Below, one piece after another: positions 44,034-53,648 of a DNA stretch of 64,000 nt. The DNA is from Nitrospira sp. KM1. GTDB lineage: Bacteria > Nitrospirota > Nitrospiria > Nitrospirales > Nitrospiraceae. Each line of letters starts with the position of its first letter. The stretch's first letter is position 1. Position numbers and translations under genes: made by a program. The stretch lies in assembly GCF_011405515.1 (NCBI RefSeq), contig NZ_AP022671.1, forward strand, positions 2,170,001 to 2,234,000, written 5' to 3'. The notes under the pieces are model-generated. The model saw only the letters and a list, made by a program, of their open reading frames with translations. It was not told where the DNA came from and did not search any database.

Positions 44034-44780
44034 ATGGCCAACCTGGCTTCTCCATGGCTTTCGGTTCTCATTCCCGTCAAGGATGAGCGCGACAATCTGA
44101 ATGCACTGGCAGATCGGATTCTCAAAGTCCTTCGAGCGCGCGATGAGTCGAACGCGGCACCGTTTGAGATTCTGTTCGTCGACGACGGCAGCAGTGACGG
44201 CAGCAGCGACATTCTGGATACGCTCGCATCGGAACATCCCGAGATCAGGGTTCTGCACTTCGATCGGAATTACGGGCTGGGCTCGGCCTATGACGCCGGG
44301 TTCAAATATAGCCGCGGCGCCTTGGTCGTGACCATGGACGGCGACCTGCAAAACGATCCGAGTGACATCGTCACGTTGCTTCCCCATACAGAACGCTTCG
44401 ACCTGGTCTGCGGATGGCGGGTCGATCGGCATGACAATTTTACGCGCAAATTGTCTTCACGGATCGCGAATCTCGTCCGGAGCGCTGTCACCGGAGACAA
44501 CATTCACGATACCGGCTGTGCGTTGCGCATCTTTCGCCGCTCCGTGCTTGACCGTCTTCAAATGTTTGAAGGCCTTCACCGCTTTTTCCCCGCACTTGCC
44601 TTGATGCACGGCTTCACCGTGACCGAAGTGCCGGTTCGCCACCATCCTCGCATCCATGGATACGCGAAGTTCGGCGTCGGCAACCGGATGTTCAAAGGGT
44701 TGTACGATTTGATCGCCGTCCGGTGGATGCAATCACGCGTGTTGCGCTATCATGTGCGGACTTCTAGGCGCGACGCCTAA
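44034..44780 (+). CDS. Glycosyltransferase family 2 (ArnC/dolichol-phosphate-mannosyl-synthase-like)
   Basis: 248 residues from the ATG at 44034, directly after an in-frame TTG. GT-A fold: VLIPVKDERDNLNALADRIL, the metal site FEILFVDDGSSDGSSDIL and TMDGDLQNDPSDIV (DxD), then GWRVDRHDNFTRKLSSRIAN and CALRIFRRSV. No membrane helices at the end, so it is closer to DPM1-like enzymes than to full ArnC. It likely puts a sugar on a polyprenyl phosphate, which the GT39 enzyme downstream could use. Confidence 0.9.
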   Translation: MANLASPWLSVLIPVKDERDNLNALADRILKVLRARDESNAAPFEILFVDDGSSDGSSDILDTLASEHPEIRVLHFDRNYGLGSAYDAGFKYSRGALVVTMDGDLQNDPSDIVTLLPHTERFDLVCGWRVDRHDNFTRKLSSRIANLVRSAVTGDNIHDTGCALRIFRRSVLDRLQMFEGLHRFFPALALMHGFTVTEVPVRHHPRIHGYAKFGVGNRMFKGLYDLIAVRWMQSRVLRYHVRTSRRDA

Positions 44781-44810
44781 TCACCAACATCGGGCGGAGG
44801 TAGCCAGTCG

Positions 44811-45116
44811 ATGTCGAACGCAGAAACCGTGTGGATTGCCGTGGGATTTCTCGGGCAGGGGCTGTTCTTCGGCCGCTGGCTCATTCAATGGATCGCCTCC
44901 GAGCGCACGGCAAAGAGCCAGGTCCCAATCGCGTTCTGGTATATGAGCTTGATCGGAGGATTGATTACGCTGGCCTATGCGATCTACCGGAGAGACCCCG
45001 TATTCATCGCCGGGCAAAGCGTAGGAGCCATCGTGTATGTCCGCAATCTCATGCTCATCAGGCGTTCGGGCCCTGACCCCTCTTCCGAAACCCTCTCCTC
45101 CTTCGGAAAGTCCTAA
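44811..45116 (+). CDS. Lipid-A-disaccharide synthase N-terminal domain (LAB_N) protein
   Basis: 101 residues, GGAGGT nine bases before the ATG. Three membrane helices: WIAVGFLGQGLFFGRWLIQW, AFWYMSLIGGLITLAYAIYR and QSVGAIVYVRNLMLIRR. This matches the LAB_N domain that is found in some LpxB proteins or as a small stand-alone membrane protein beside GT2 and ArnT-like genes. It may act as a flippase subunit or scaffold for lipid-linked sugars, by analogy. Confidence 0.9.
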   Translation: MSNAETVWIAVGFLGQGLFFGRWLIQWIASERTAKSQVPIAFWYMSLIGGLITLAYAIYRRDPVFIAGQSVGAIVYVRNLMLIRRSGPDPSSETLSSFGKS

Positions 45117-45155
45117 CGGTTACACATCAGCCAACGCATCATCGAAAGTGTGTGT

Positions 45156-46895
45156 ATGTTTACCCGCAAACATGTCTTGAACCTCTCGGTGCTTCTCCTT
45201 CTAAGCGGTCTCTTTCTGTTCGTCGGCCTTGGATCCATGGGACTGACGGACCGGGACGAAGGGCGGAACGCAGAAGCCGGACGGGAGATGCTGGAAACCG
45301 GGGATTGGGTCACGCCGACGTTTAATTACGAACCGCGTTTCTACAAGCCGGCGCTGGTGTACTGGCTTATGAGCGGTTCATACCACCTGTTTGGCGTCAA
45401 TGAATTCGCCGCGAGGTTCCCCTCGGCGTTGTTTGGAACAGCGCTCATTTTGATACAGTACTGCTTCCTCGCCGGATGGCGGGACGAACGGATCGGATTG
45501 TTCGGCGCACTGATGCTTTTGCTGAACATCGAGATCATCGGCCTCAGTCGCATGGCTCTCACCGACAGTGTGTTGGTTTTTTTCACCACAGTGGCGCAGC
45601 TCGGATTTTTGGCCGGCCTGCACGGTCAAGGGCGAGCCCGTCATTGGATCTGGACGTTTTATGTCGGCATGGCGTTGGCGACCCTGGCCAAAGGTCCGGT
45701 CGGCTTCATCGTTCCCCTCATCACCATGAGTCTCTATCTTTCCGCAACGAAACGATGGCGACAATATTGGCAAGAGGGGGTTCCATTGCTGGGCACTGTG
45801 CTGTTCGTGGCCTGTGCGCTTCCCTGGTATGGGACGATGTTCTCGATCCATGGCTCAAGTTATGTCGCCATCGCGAAGGCGCAGACGGTCGGCCGGTTCC
45901 TGTCACCAATGGAAGGACATGGGTTTGGTTTGCTGTTCTATGTTCCCGTCTTACTGCTTGGATTTTTCCCCTGGAGCGGGTTGCTTCCAATGGCCCTCTA
46001 TCACACATTCCGCACATGGCGTGCGGCGCGTAGGGGTCTTTTTCCCGCTTCTCCATCAGTTGCCTCCTACGAACTGGAACTCTATGCGGCTCTTTGGCTG
46101 ATCGGCGGGTTCATGTTCTTTACCATTTCATCGACCAGGCTCCAGCATTACATCGCTCCGTTGTTTCCGGCGGCGGCAATCTTGACGGCAATCTATTGGG
46201 AGAGAGGTTTGATTGAACCTGCACTGAAGGGGCTGCGCGCGTCGATTCATCTGATGATAGGTTTGGGGCTTCTGCTGGCGCTGGGATTCTCCGCTGTGCC
46301 CTGGATCTACTCACGCTTTCTCGGCAAGATGTTGAAGGAATTCCCAGCCGCTGCACTACTCGATCCGAGCGCGCCGGAGGCAGGCCCGTATGCCGCGGCC
46401 ATGGTCCTGCTGGTCGGAATGGCTTTGGTTGCTTATTTCGGTTTATCCGAGGAACGCCGTGCCGGTGCTTTTTGGGCAGCGGGAGGCTCTCTGGCTCTTG
46501 TTGGATTGATAGCCATTCAACTCACGTTTCCCATGCTGAACCGCTATTTCATAGCCCCTCCGCAAGAGCTCGCCTATGCCGCCGGTGTGAACCTCCGTCG
46601 CGAGGACCGCTTCATTGTCTATGGTTCGACAAGACCTTCGACGGTATTTTATGCCAAACGCAAAGCCATCTTCGTCCCCTCGGGTGAAGAAGACAAGATC
46701 ACGACGACCCTCGCCCAACCGGGTGTGACGATGATGCTGCTACCAGAAACCTATGCCTCCAAACTTCCGGCCGAGGCAGGACAGCTCGTTCCCATTTTGA
46801 AACGATATGGATTCTTGCTGCTATCAAACCAATCGATGGTGACCATCCCGGAAGGCAGCCCTAACACTCCTGCGCCACGCCCACTCGGACACTAG
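45156..46895 (+). CDS. ArnT-like glycosyltransferase, family 39/83
   Basis: 579 residues; ATG 45156 preferred to the GTG at 45150. Multi-spanning GT-C protein: after the first helix, LTDRDEGRNAEAGREMLETG contains the catalytic acidic loop of the ArnT/PMT family (D-E), followed by DWVTPTFNYEPRFYKPALVY. About 11-12 helices, then a periplasmic C-terminal part (from about 470). It transfers a sugar from a polyprenyl phosphate to lipid A or another surface acceptor. It follows the LAB_N gene by 39 bp. Confidence 0.92.
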   Translation: MFTRKHVLNLSVLLLLSGLFLFVGLGSMGLTDRDEGRNAEAGREMLETGDWVTPTFNYEPRFYKPALVYWLMSGSYHLFGVNEFAARFPSALFGTALILIQYCFLAGWRDERIGLFGALMLLLNIEIIGLSRMALTDSVLVFFTTVAQLGFLAGLHGQGRARHWIWTFYVGMALATLAKGPVGFIVPLITMSLYLSATKRWRQYWQEGVPLLGTVLFVACALPWYGTMFSIHGSSYVAIAKAQTVGRFLSPMEGHGFGLLFYVPVLLLGFFPWSGLLPMALYHTFRTWRAARRGLFPASPSVASYELELYAALWLIGGFMFFTISSTRLQHYIAPLFPAAAILTAIYWERGLIEPALKGLRASIHLMIGLGLLLALGFSAVPWIYSRFLGKMLKEFPAAALLDPSAPEAGPYAAAMVLLVGMALVAYFGLSEERRAGAFWAAGGSLALVGLIAIQLTFPMLNRYFIAPPQELAYAAGVNLRREDRFIVYGSTRPSTVFYAKRKAIFVPSGEEDKITTTLAQPGVTMMLLPETYASKLPAEAGQLVPILKRYGFLLLSNQSMVTIPEGSPNTPAPRPLGH

Positions 46896-46898
46896 CTG

Positions 46899-47990
46899 CT
46901 ATATCAGAGGCAACGCGCCTCTAAACTGAATGCTCGTCAGGAGCGCTACCAACACGAATAGCGAGAACGCAGCCTCTCCGGCAACAGAAGCTACATCTCC
47001 TTGTGGACTATCAAGCGGCGCCTGATGCGCATAGCTCTGGAACCAGTGCGCGAGATAGGCGCTTGCGGTCGCTATGGCAATCATGATGGAGCCGCTCACC
47101 ATCCCGAGTCCAATTACGGTCAGTCCGCGCACGAGCGACAATGCCGTGACTTGATCCGTCTGTCTCTTCGATATGGACGCGCCCAGTACCACGGCCAAGC
47201 CCAGCGCGGCCAGGACAGTGCCGGTAAAGATAAGCGCGTGGGCCGTCCACTCGTCCGCCGGTTGACGGCAGAGCACCCAAAGGGAGGCACTGAAGCCTGT
47301 TACGACTATCGCCGCTCTTGTGAGTGCCGACTCCAACGATTTTCCCCATTCTTTCCAGTGATTTCCCACCAACGAGCCCGTGAGATACCCAATGATCGCA
47401 CCCCCGACCGTATCGGTCAGAAAATGCGAGCCTCGCAGAATACGACTGGCAGCAATTGCACCGGCAAACGCAAACAACAGCCAACGCACTTTGGGAAATC
47501 GCAATGCAAGGACGGTCACCACACCGAACGACGCCGTGGCATGACCGGAGGGAAATGAATCCCAGCCGCTGCCGCCTCCGGGGGACAGTTCCAGATTCCC
47601 GGCATGCATGAACTTGGGACGGGCTCTTCCAATTGCATGCTTCAGCGCATTGCTGATCAGAGCGGCGATTCCATGGGCAAGAAGGCTCTGCCATCCCGCA
47701 ACTTTCCATATTGGGCTGTTTCGCAGATACCCGACCGCCAGGACCATCAGACTCAACAGGACCAACCACTCGCCCTTGCCGAGAAGATCTCCGCTATCGC
47801 TGAACCGCGACAACCAGGGATTCGGGAGATAGCCGACGGGATGATAGAGGCTCCGCACAAACTTCGTGAGAGGAACATCCCACTCGAATAGGCACAAGAA
47901 GGAAAGGGTGCATGCCACGCCCGCACACATCAGAGCAGCGATCCGCCATGTGCGATGTGTGACCTGCGCCGTACGGTCGCCCGTGGCCAC
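46899..47990 (-). CDS. PAP2-family membrane phosphatase
   Basis: About 363 residues; GTG 47990 has AGGA nine bases upstream, while TTG 48014 extends it and overlaps the previous gene. The PAP2 signature is complete: KHAIGRARP, SFPSGHATASF and SRILRGSHFLTD. Six helices in the PAP2 core plus three further helices (AIVVTGFSASLWVLCRQP and beyond) make it longer than usual. It dephosphorylates a lipid phosphate such as undecaprenyl pyrophosphate or lipid A. Convergent with GT39 with only three bases between stops. Confidence 0.88.
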   Translation of the reverse strand: MATGDRTAQVTHRTWRIAALMCAGVACTLSFLCLFEWDVPLTKFVRSLYHPVGYLPNPWLSRFSDSGDLLGKGEWLVLLSLMVLAVGYLRNSPIWKVAGWQSLLAHGIAALISNALKHAIGRARPKFMHAGNLELSPGGGSGWDSFPSGHATASFGVVTVLALRFPKVRWLLFAFAGAIAASRILRGSHFLTDTVGGAIIGYLTGSLVGNHWKEWGKSLESALTRAAIVVTGFSASLWVLCRQPADEWTAHALIFTGTVLAALGLAVVLGASISKRQTDQVTALSLVRGLTVIGLGMVSGSIMIAIATASAYLAHWFQSYAHQAPLDSPQGDVASVAGEAAFSLFVLVALLTSIQFRGALPLI

Positions 47991-48001
47991 TCGCCGCCGT
48001 C

Positions 48002-49132
48002 CTATGGAACCCAATCGGCGAGGAATACATTGAACTCACCCGGATGCTTGGCGCCTCGGTCAGAGACCCAGACGAGGCGTCGACCGTCCGGCGAAAACAT
48101 CGGGAAGCTGTTGAACTGTCCGTCGAACGTTACGCGCTCAAGTCCGGCTCCGTCGTCGCCAACCAGATAGAGATGGAATGTTGGTCTCTCCCCCTCCGCT
48201 CTCGTCTCGACGTTTGAGGAAAACATGATCCGTTTTCCATCCGGATGAAAATAGGGAGCGAAATTCGAAGCGCCATTGGCGGTCACCTGCCGGCGGCCGC
48301 TGCCGTCGGAGTTCATGACAAAAATCTCCAGCTGACCAGGCTCGACCAGCCGCTGTTTGAGCAGCGATTGGTACTTTTCGACCTCAGTTTGATCGGTCGG
48401 ATGGGACGCACGATACACGATGCGCTTGCTGTCAGGAGAAAAGAACGCCCCGCCGTCATATCCGATATCGTCGGTCAGACGTCTGACTTTCGTTCCATCC
48501 AGATTCATGGCGTAGAGATCGAGATCCCCATCTTTAACCGACGTCCAGACGATCGTCTTTCCATCCGGGGAAATGGTGGCTTCTGCATCGTACCCGGGCG
48601 TCGTGGTCAGGCGCTGCATCTCCTGGCCATCGATTCGCACGGCATAGAGATCATAGTCGTCCAGCGCCCAGCGATAGGCCCCGTCCCGTTTCGGTTTGGG
48701 AGGGCAATTGGGCCCCGACGCATGGGTTGAGGAATACAGAACACGGCGATTGCCGGGGAAAAAGTATCCACATGTTGTGGCACCCGAGCCCGTGCTCACC
48801 AGGCGAATGGTCTCACTTTCGAGATCCATGATGTACATCTGATAGCATTCCAGTCCCTCGTTAGCGGTTTTGAGCGTGGCCGCAAACGAGTCCTGCATCC
48901 AATTGTTCGTGGACTGGAAGATAAGCTTCGTCCCATCGAAGGAAAAATAGGCTTCGGCATTTTTGCGGCCAAAGGTGAGCTGACGGATATTCTTGAAGTG
49001 CCGCTCTTCCCCAGAACCTTGGAAAGCCGACGGCTTGGCTAGAGGGCTCTCTGTCCATGTGAATTGGCTCCACATGCACATCATCCCCAACATTGCCAGG
49101 ACATACTTACCTTTCGACTTTCGAGCCTTCAA
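48002..49132 (-). CDS. PD40 (TolB-like) beta-propeller protein, exported
   Basis: 376 residues. The TTG at 49132 is a likely start because GGAGGT lies five bases before it. A signal peptide (YVLAMLGMMCMWSQFTWTES) precedes five or six WD40-like PD40 repeats of the form SPDGKxIVWxSxxxGxxxLYxMxxDG (examples near 195-215 and 230-260). There is no TolB D1 domain, so it is not TolB itself. It overlaps the preceding M1-peptidase gene by 26 bases and the PAP2 reading frame follows, suggesting a three-gene operon. Confidence 0.85.
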   Translation of the reverse strand: MKARKSKGKYVLAMLGMMCMWSQFTWTESPLAKPSAFQGSGEERHFKNIRQLTFGRKNAEAYFSFDGTKLIFQSTNNWMQDSFAATLKTANEGLECYQMYIMDLESETIRLVSTGSGATTCGYFFPGNRRVLYSSTHASGPNCPPKPKRDGAYRWALDDYDLYAVRIDGQEMQRLTTTPGYDAEATISPDGKTIVWTSVKDGDLDLYAMNLDGTKVRRLTDDIGYDGGAFFSPDSKRIVYRASHPTDQTEVEKYQSLLKQRLVEPGQLEIFVMNSDGSGRRQVTANGASNFAPYFHPDGKRIMFSSNVETRAEGERPTFHLYLVGDDGAGLERVTFDGQFNSFPMFSPDGRRLVWVSDRGAKHPGEFNVFLADWVP

Positions 49133-51344
49133 CCGTCACCTCCGTGTGATTACCGGAATCCGTCCATTCGCCACGAACGGCAGGGATGCCGTCTTGAAAC
49201 ACGACATAACTGTTCCACCCGTAAAAAAAGAGCAACCGGGAAACTCTTTGTACCGCCTGGACGCTCATACCGTAAAACAGGCTCACCACACTACCCGGTC
49301 GATCATGACGATGGCAACTCACCAATACCGACGCCCCCGCTCCCTCGAAGGACTTCCCTCCTACGGTAAATCCGTCCTTTCGAAACAGAGCACGATTACC
49401 GCATGAACCGGCTGTCGCCGCTTGAATGTCCTGCCAGGAATCAGCGTTTCCCAATATCAATACCGAACCTTCAGGAGGCAATTGAAAGGACCCGGTGGGG
49501 AAGGAGATGACAGCCCTCTCCGTTTCCGGCTTAGCGGCATCCTGTGCCTCAAGCCGAGCTGCGAGTTCTCGAAAAACACCGGGTGCAGTTGTTTGGCCGG
49601 ACGATGGCACGATAACGGACCGGCGAATGTCCGTCACGTAGTGGTTCAAGACCGGAGGCATATCTTTGCGGGGCACACGACGCATGAGCTGCCAGTTAGG
49701 ATCGATGGTGACCCGCATCGGACGTGAGGGCAAGGCTTCGGCCTCGATGGGATGCTCGTCCGGCAAACGGCCGGAGATCAACCGGCTTTCGCCGCTGGCC
49801 ATGTCGACTCCGAGTTGAATGGGAGCGATGAATGTCCGATCGGTCTGTTCAAGGTCGACGGTCAGTCGATACGAATCCCGTGCCTCTACCCCAATTTGGT
49901 GAACGACCGCTCGCCTCACGGTTGGAACGGGAGCCCCCGTGCGATCGATCCACTGCGCAAAAAACCAGCGTAGGTCCCTTCCGCTCGTTTCAGTAAAGAC
50001 GCGCTCGAGATCGCTCCACTCAGCGTAACGTCCCTGATAGCGGGCTATCAGCCGCCTGATAGAAGACCAGAATAATTCGTCGCCGACCTCCTGGCGGAGG
50101 AGATGAAACACCATCGCAGCTTTCTGATACCCAATCGCGTTGTCGCGTTCATCATGCTTGAGTACGAACTGGGCAATAGGATAGTCCCTGTCTTCACGCA
50201 CCTGGAGGTTATACGCCTGGATAAACTGTCGTCGTTGATCGCGGGCCTTCGAGGCATCCCCGGAAATCTCATTCCAGTAATAATTCGACAGGTATGTGGT
50301 TAATCCCTCGACCCAGTTCCCGCGATCGGCGTGATTTAACACCGAGTTTCCAATCCACGAGTGGACGATCTCGTGGCCGAGCGCATAGGGTTGGATGTAA
50401 CGTCGCTTGATGCTTCCGCTGCCAAGCAGCGTAAAGGATGGCATACCGAGGCCGCTGGCAAAAAAATTCTCGACCACACCGAACGTGTCAAAGGGATAGG
50501 GGCCCAGCAGACGAATGTACTCCTCGAGATATCGGGCCGTCGCATCCAGATATTCGTCGGCCAAGTGCGCATCTTCCTCGAAAAGATAGGTCGCGAGTTC
50601 AATCGATTGTCCGCTGCGGGCATTCCAATTCCGAGTCTTCGTCACGAATGTATTGGCAACCAGCGTCAACGCCTCAGTCGGTCCGATATGATTCCATGCC
50701 GTCAGAGACCAGCCGTCTTCCCGACAGCGATCAATGGGACAGGGGCCTCGCGACGCCACTCTGCTTTGTGTAACGGCGGTCCATGGCTCGGGGAGCGCCA
50801 CTTGTAGGTCATAGGAGCTCAATGATTCCGGAAGGTCCGGATACCATTGACTTTCACTACTGAGATAGATGCCTTCTGGTCCAATATGACCGCTCGTTTC
50901 GCTGGGCGTAACAAACCGGAGATGGCGAGGTTCTTTTGGAGGATCCTCAATTGTGCCGTGAAATGAGACCACAAGGCTGGCCGTTCCAGACATCAGATCG
51001 TCAGACGCAATGATGATGTTCTGGATTGGATGCGGTGATGCGACACGTTCCGTTTCGAACGGTATTTCCCGCACGGCTTGTTCAGCCTGACGGCCTTCTC
51101 TAATAGCCAGACGATCAACCGTGAGGGTTGGGGCCAGTGCCAGTCGTATGGGTTGATGATCCGGCGAACGCTCGATGGTAATCCGATCGCGGGCGATCAG
51201 CGTGTGCCGAGCGGGATCTATTTCAACAAACAGCTCGTGATGACGAATGGTAGAAGCTGAGGTACAATCGAAGCTGCTGACGATTGCGACGACATTGACG
51301 AGCGTGAGGACAAAAAGCTTTCCTCCACATCTGTCTGCTTGCAT
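49107..51344 (-). CDS. Secreted M1-family metallopeptidase
   Basis: 745 residues. A signal peptide (LFVLTLVNVVAIVSSFDC) is followed by an N-terminal beta domain and a gluzincin catalytic domain: GMPSFTLLG, the zinc motif GHEIVHSWIGNS (HExxH), then NWVEGLTTYLSNY with the third Glu. The GAMEN box is replaced by GMPSF-type sequence, as in other distant M1 members. The last 180 residues are an extra domain with two cysteines. The start is nine bases after the stop of the receiver gene. Peptide substrate unknown. Confidence 0.88.
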   Translation of the reverse strand: MQADRCGGKLFVLTLVNVVAIVSSFDCTSASTIRHHELFVEIDPARHTLIARDRITIERSPDHQPIRLALAPTLTVDRLAIREGRQAEQAVREIPFETERVASPHPIQNIIIASDDLMSGTASLVVSFHGTIEDPPKEPRHLRFVTPSETSGHIGPEGIYLSSESQWYPDLPESLSSYDLQVALPEPWTAVTQSRVASRGPCPIDRCREDGWSLTAWNHIGPTEALTLVANTFVTKTRNWNARSGQSIELATYLFEEDAHLADEYLDATARYLEEYIRLLGPYPFDTFGVVENFFASGLGMPSFTLLGSGSIKRRYIQPYALGHEIVHSWIGNSVLNHADRGNWVEGLTTYLSNYYWNEISGDASKARDQRRQFIQAYNLQVREDRDYPIAQFVLKHDERDNAIGYQKAAMVFHLLRQEVGDELFWSSIRRLIARYQGRYAEWSDLERVFTETSGRDLRWFFAQWIDRTGAPVPTVRRAVVHQIGVEARDSYRLTVDLEQTDRTFIAPIQLGVDMASGESRLISGRLPDEHPIEAEALPSRPMRVTIDPNWQLMRRVPRKDMPPVLNHYVTDIRRSVIVPSSGQTTAPGVFRELAARLEAQDAAKPETERAVISFPTGSFQLPPEGSVLILGNADSWQDIQAATAGSCGNRALFRKDGFTVGGKSFEGAGASVLVSCHRHDRPGSVVSLFYGMSVQAVQRVSRLLFFYGWNSYVVFQDGIPAVRGEWTDSGNHTEVTVEGSKVER

Positions 51345-51353
51345 TGAGAAGTT

Positions 51354-52139
51354 TTAGCATTCGCGGCAGACGAGCACAAGCTGGATGATGGAGAGCATGC
51401 GTTCCAAATCAACGGGTTTGCTCAGGACTTCTTGCGGCCGAAGGGCCCAGGCTTCTTCCAGGACTTCTTCGTCCTGGCTGCCCGTAATGACGATGACCGG
51501 ACCTTCAAATCCGCTCTGGCGTAACCGGCGAAGCACTTCGACACCGCCCATGCCGGGCAAGAACAAATCGAGGAGGACGAGATCCGGCGCCGTGCGTTCA
51601 GTCAGATCCAACGCATGCTGGCCATCTTTAGCTCCGACTGCGCGATAGCCTCGCAAATTTAGAAATTGGACAAGGAGATCCCGCACCAGTTGCTCATCGT
51701 CAATAACCAGGATGGTTTCAGGGTTGTCTGAGCCGGATATCCCCGGTGAAGCTGCAGAGATCTCCACTCCGGACCGCGGCGTCTGTTGCATCACTCGCAT
51801 GACCGCCTCAACCAGCACATCGAGTGAGAGCCCCTTACGTATGAAGTCCGTCACGCGCAATGCGCGGGCTTGATTTTCCTGTACTTCAGTGGCACCCCCG
51901 CCGAGAATGACAACGGGTGCAGCTGGATCCTGAGCCCGTATTTCTTTGAGTACCGTGAGACCATCCATTTCAGGCATTCGTAAATCGAGGATGGTGACAC
52001 GCGGCACTTCACGGTGAAACAGCGTAAGGCCGTCCGCTCCGCTCGTCGCGGTCAGTACTTCATATCCATGTCTCGTGAACACGGCCTGAAGCAGTTCGCA
52101 ATTCATGCGATCATCGTCAATAATCAGAATTTTAACCAT
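51354..52139 (-). CDS. Response regulator with two receiver domains
   Basis: 261 residues: receiver 1 (about 1-120; ILIIDDDRMNCELL, phospho-Asp in VTILDLRMPEMDG) and receiver 2 (about 140-258; ILVIDDEQLVRDLL, VLLDLFLPGMGG, conserved Lys in EVLSKPVD). In receiver 1 the conserved Lys is in FIRKGLS. No output domain. It may be a phosphate-relay or scaffolding protein; no histidine kinase is adjacent. Possibly co-transcribed with the M1 peptidase gene nine bases downstream. Confidence 0.9.
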   Translation of the reverse strand: MVKILIIDDDRMNCELLQAVFTRHGYEVLTATSGADGLTLFHREVPRVTILDLRMPEMDGLTVLKEIRAQDPAAPVVILGGGATEVQENQARALRVTDFIRKGLSLDVLVEAVMRVMQQTPRSGVEISAASPGISGSDNPETILVIDDEQLVRDLLVQFLNLRGYRAVGAKDGQHALDLTERTAPDLVLLDLFLPGMGGVEVLRRLRQSGFEGPVIVITGSQDEEVLEEAWALRPQEVLSKPVDLERMLSIIQLVLVCREC

Positions 52140-52238
52140 AGATGGTTATCGGAGAGGATGTGCAGGCTAATTTAGCCTTTACGCCGAGCCTATCATAGGA
52201 ATCCGTGAGCGAGAAGACAAAGACGGGATCTGACAGCA

Positions 52239-53168
52239 CTACGCTTGCGTCTCACCTACCAGCGCATCTACAAACGCTTCAGGCTGAAAATCCTGCAGAT
52301 CTTCAGATGCCTCACCGACCCCGATCAAGCGGACAGGAAGTCGTAATTCATCGGCAATAGCGACGACAATGCCGCCGCGAGCGGTTCCGTCAAGTTTCGT
52401 CAATGCTAATCCGGTCACACGAACCGCTTGATGAAATTCGCGTGCCTGGGAAAGTGCGTTCTGCCCTAATGTGGCATCCAACACCAGAAGCACTTCATGT
52501 GGGGCGCCGGGATATTCCTGACCCAATACTCGGCCGATTTTTTTCAACTCGTCCATGAGATTGGATTTGGTATGCAGCCGCCCGGCAGTATCGATGAGGA
52601 CTACATCGGCTTTTCGGCTACGGGCCGCGGCTAGACCGTCAAAGGCCACGGCCGCAGGATCAGCTCCGTGACGGTGTCGGACGATCTCTACCCCCAGCCG
52701 GCCTGCCCAGACCTCCAATTGATCGATTGCCGCGGCACGAAAGGTATCGGCGGCAACGAGAAGAGGGACAAGTCCTTTTCCCGACAGCCGTTGAGCGATC
52801 TTGGCCAGGGTGGTTGTTTTCCCGACCCCATTGACCCCTACTGCCAGGATGACGTACGGCTTGGGGCCTTTGACGATGAGATCTTCCAGAGAATCTCCCT
52901 TTGCACCATGAAGGGTCGCGAGAAGCGTCTTCTTCAATTCCTCTCGCACTCGTAGCGACTGGGATGCATCCGATCCTTCTAAAGCCGATTTCAGGCGGTC
53001 CATGATACGATCTGCTACCCGCACTCCGAGATCAGACGAGATAAGCGCTGCTTCGAACTCTTCGATCAAAGCAGGGTCGGCAGACCGGCCGAGAAGGCGA
53101 TCGAGAGACCCCCGAACGACCGACCGCGTTTTCGTCAATCCTTCACTAAGCCGCTGGAACCATCCCAT
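52239..53168 (-). CDS. ftsY: Signal recognition particle receptor FtsY
   Basis: 309 residues, N and G domains without the long acidic A domain of E. coli. G-domain motifs: GVNGVGKTTTLAKIAQ (G1), AADTFRAAAIDQL, LIDTAGRLHTKSNL (G3), TKLDGTARGG (G4) and the end GVGEASEDLQDFQPEAFVDA. It docks ribosome-bound SRP at the inner membrane with GTP hydrolysis. It starts six bases after ybeY and belongs to the phoH-ybeY-ftsY run. Confidence 0.97.
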   Translation of the reverse strand: MGWFQRLSEGLTKTRSVVRGSLDRLLGRSADPALIEEFEAALISSDLGVRVADRIMDRLKSALEGSDASQSLRVREELKKTLLATLHGAKGDSLEDLIVKGPKPYVILAVGVNGVGKTTTLAKIAQRLSGKGLVPLLVAADTFRAAAIDQLEVWAGRLGVEIVRHRHGADPAAVAFDGLAAARSRKADVVLIDTAGRLHTKSNLMDELKKIGRVLGQEYPGAPHEVLLVLDATLGQNALSQAREFHQAVRVTGLALTKLDGTARGGIVVAIADELRLPVRLIGVGEASEDLQDFQPEAFVDALVGETQA

Positions 53169-53174
53169 TGCGCC

Positions 53175-53648
53175 TCATTTCTTTGTTCCGATGCATAACC
53201 GTGGAATCGGCGCGAGCCGCCGCAGCACCATATGTTCGCGCCGCCGCATACGACGGGCTTCTCTTTCAGCGGTCTCGTGATCATACCCGCAGAGATGCAG
53301 AATACCATGAACCATCAACGCTGTGATTTCCTCGTCGATCGAACGGCTGCCTAGACGCGCCTGCCGCATCGCTGTGGGCAGCGAGATGACCACGTCGCCA
53401 AGCTGCCGGACAGGGAATTCGGTCAGCGGTGAATCGGGAAATCCCATCGGAAAGGCCAGTACATCCGTCGCATAGTCCTTCCCGCGAAACTCTTTGTTGA
53501 GCCGGTGTATGCGCCGATCGCCTACAAACGCAAGTCCAAGTTCCGATGACGCCTCGCCCAATTCGAGTAAGATAGACCGAGCTATGCGCCTGATTGCATG
53601 CAGGCGTATCCGAGGAACTCGAACATAGCTCCGAAGAGACACAGGCAT
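53175..53648 (-). CDS. ybeY: Endoribonuclease YbeY
   Basis: 157 residues. Zinc motif HGILHLCGYDHE (HxxxHxxGxDH) near 115-126 and the fold-specific LAFVGDRRIHRLNKEFRGKD and TDVLAFPM. It is needed for 16S rRNA 3' maturation and ribosome quality control. Its ATG overlaps the phoH stop (TAATG). Confidence 0.97.
   Translation of the reverse strand: MPVSLRSYVRVPRIRLHAIRRIARSILLELGEASSELGLAFVGDRRIHRLNKEFRGKDYATDVLAFPMGFPDSPLTEFPVRQLGDVVISLPTAMRQARLGSRSIDEEITALMVHGILHLCGYDHETAEREARRMRRREHMVLRRLAPIPRLCIGTKK

Noticed and set aside
52164-52178. Palindrome AGGCTAA-T-TTAGCCT between ftsY and the double-receiver gene
   Set aside because: Seven-base arms can arise by chance and there is no U-run on the strand of the genes; not enough to call an operator or terminator.
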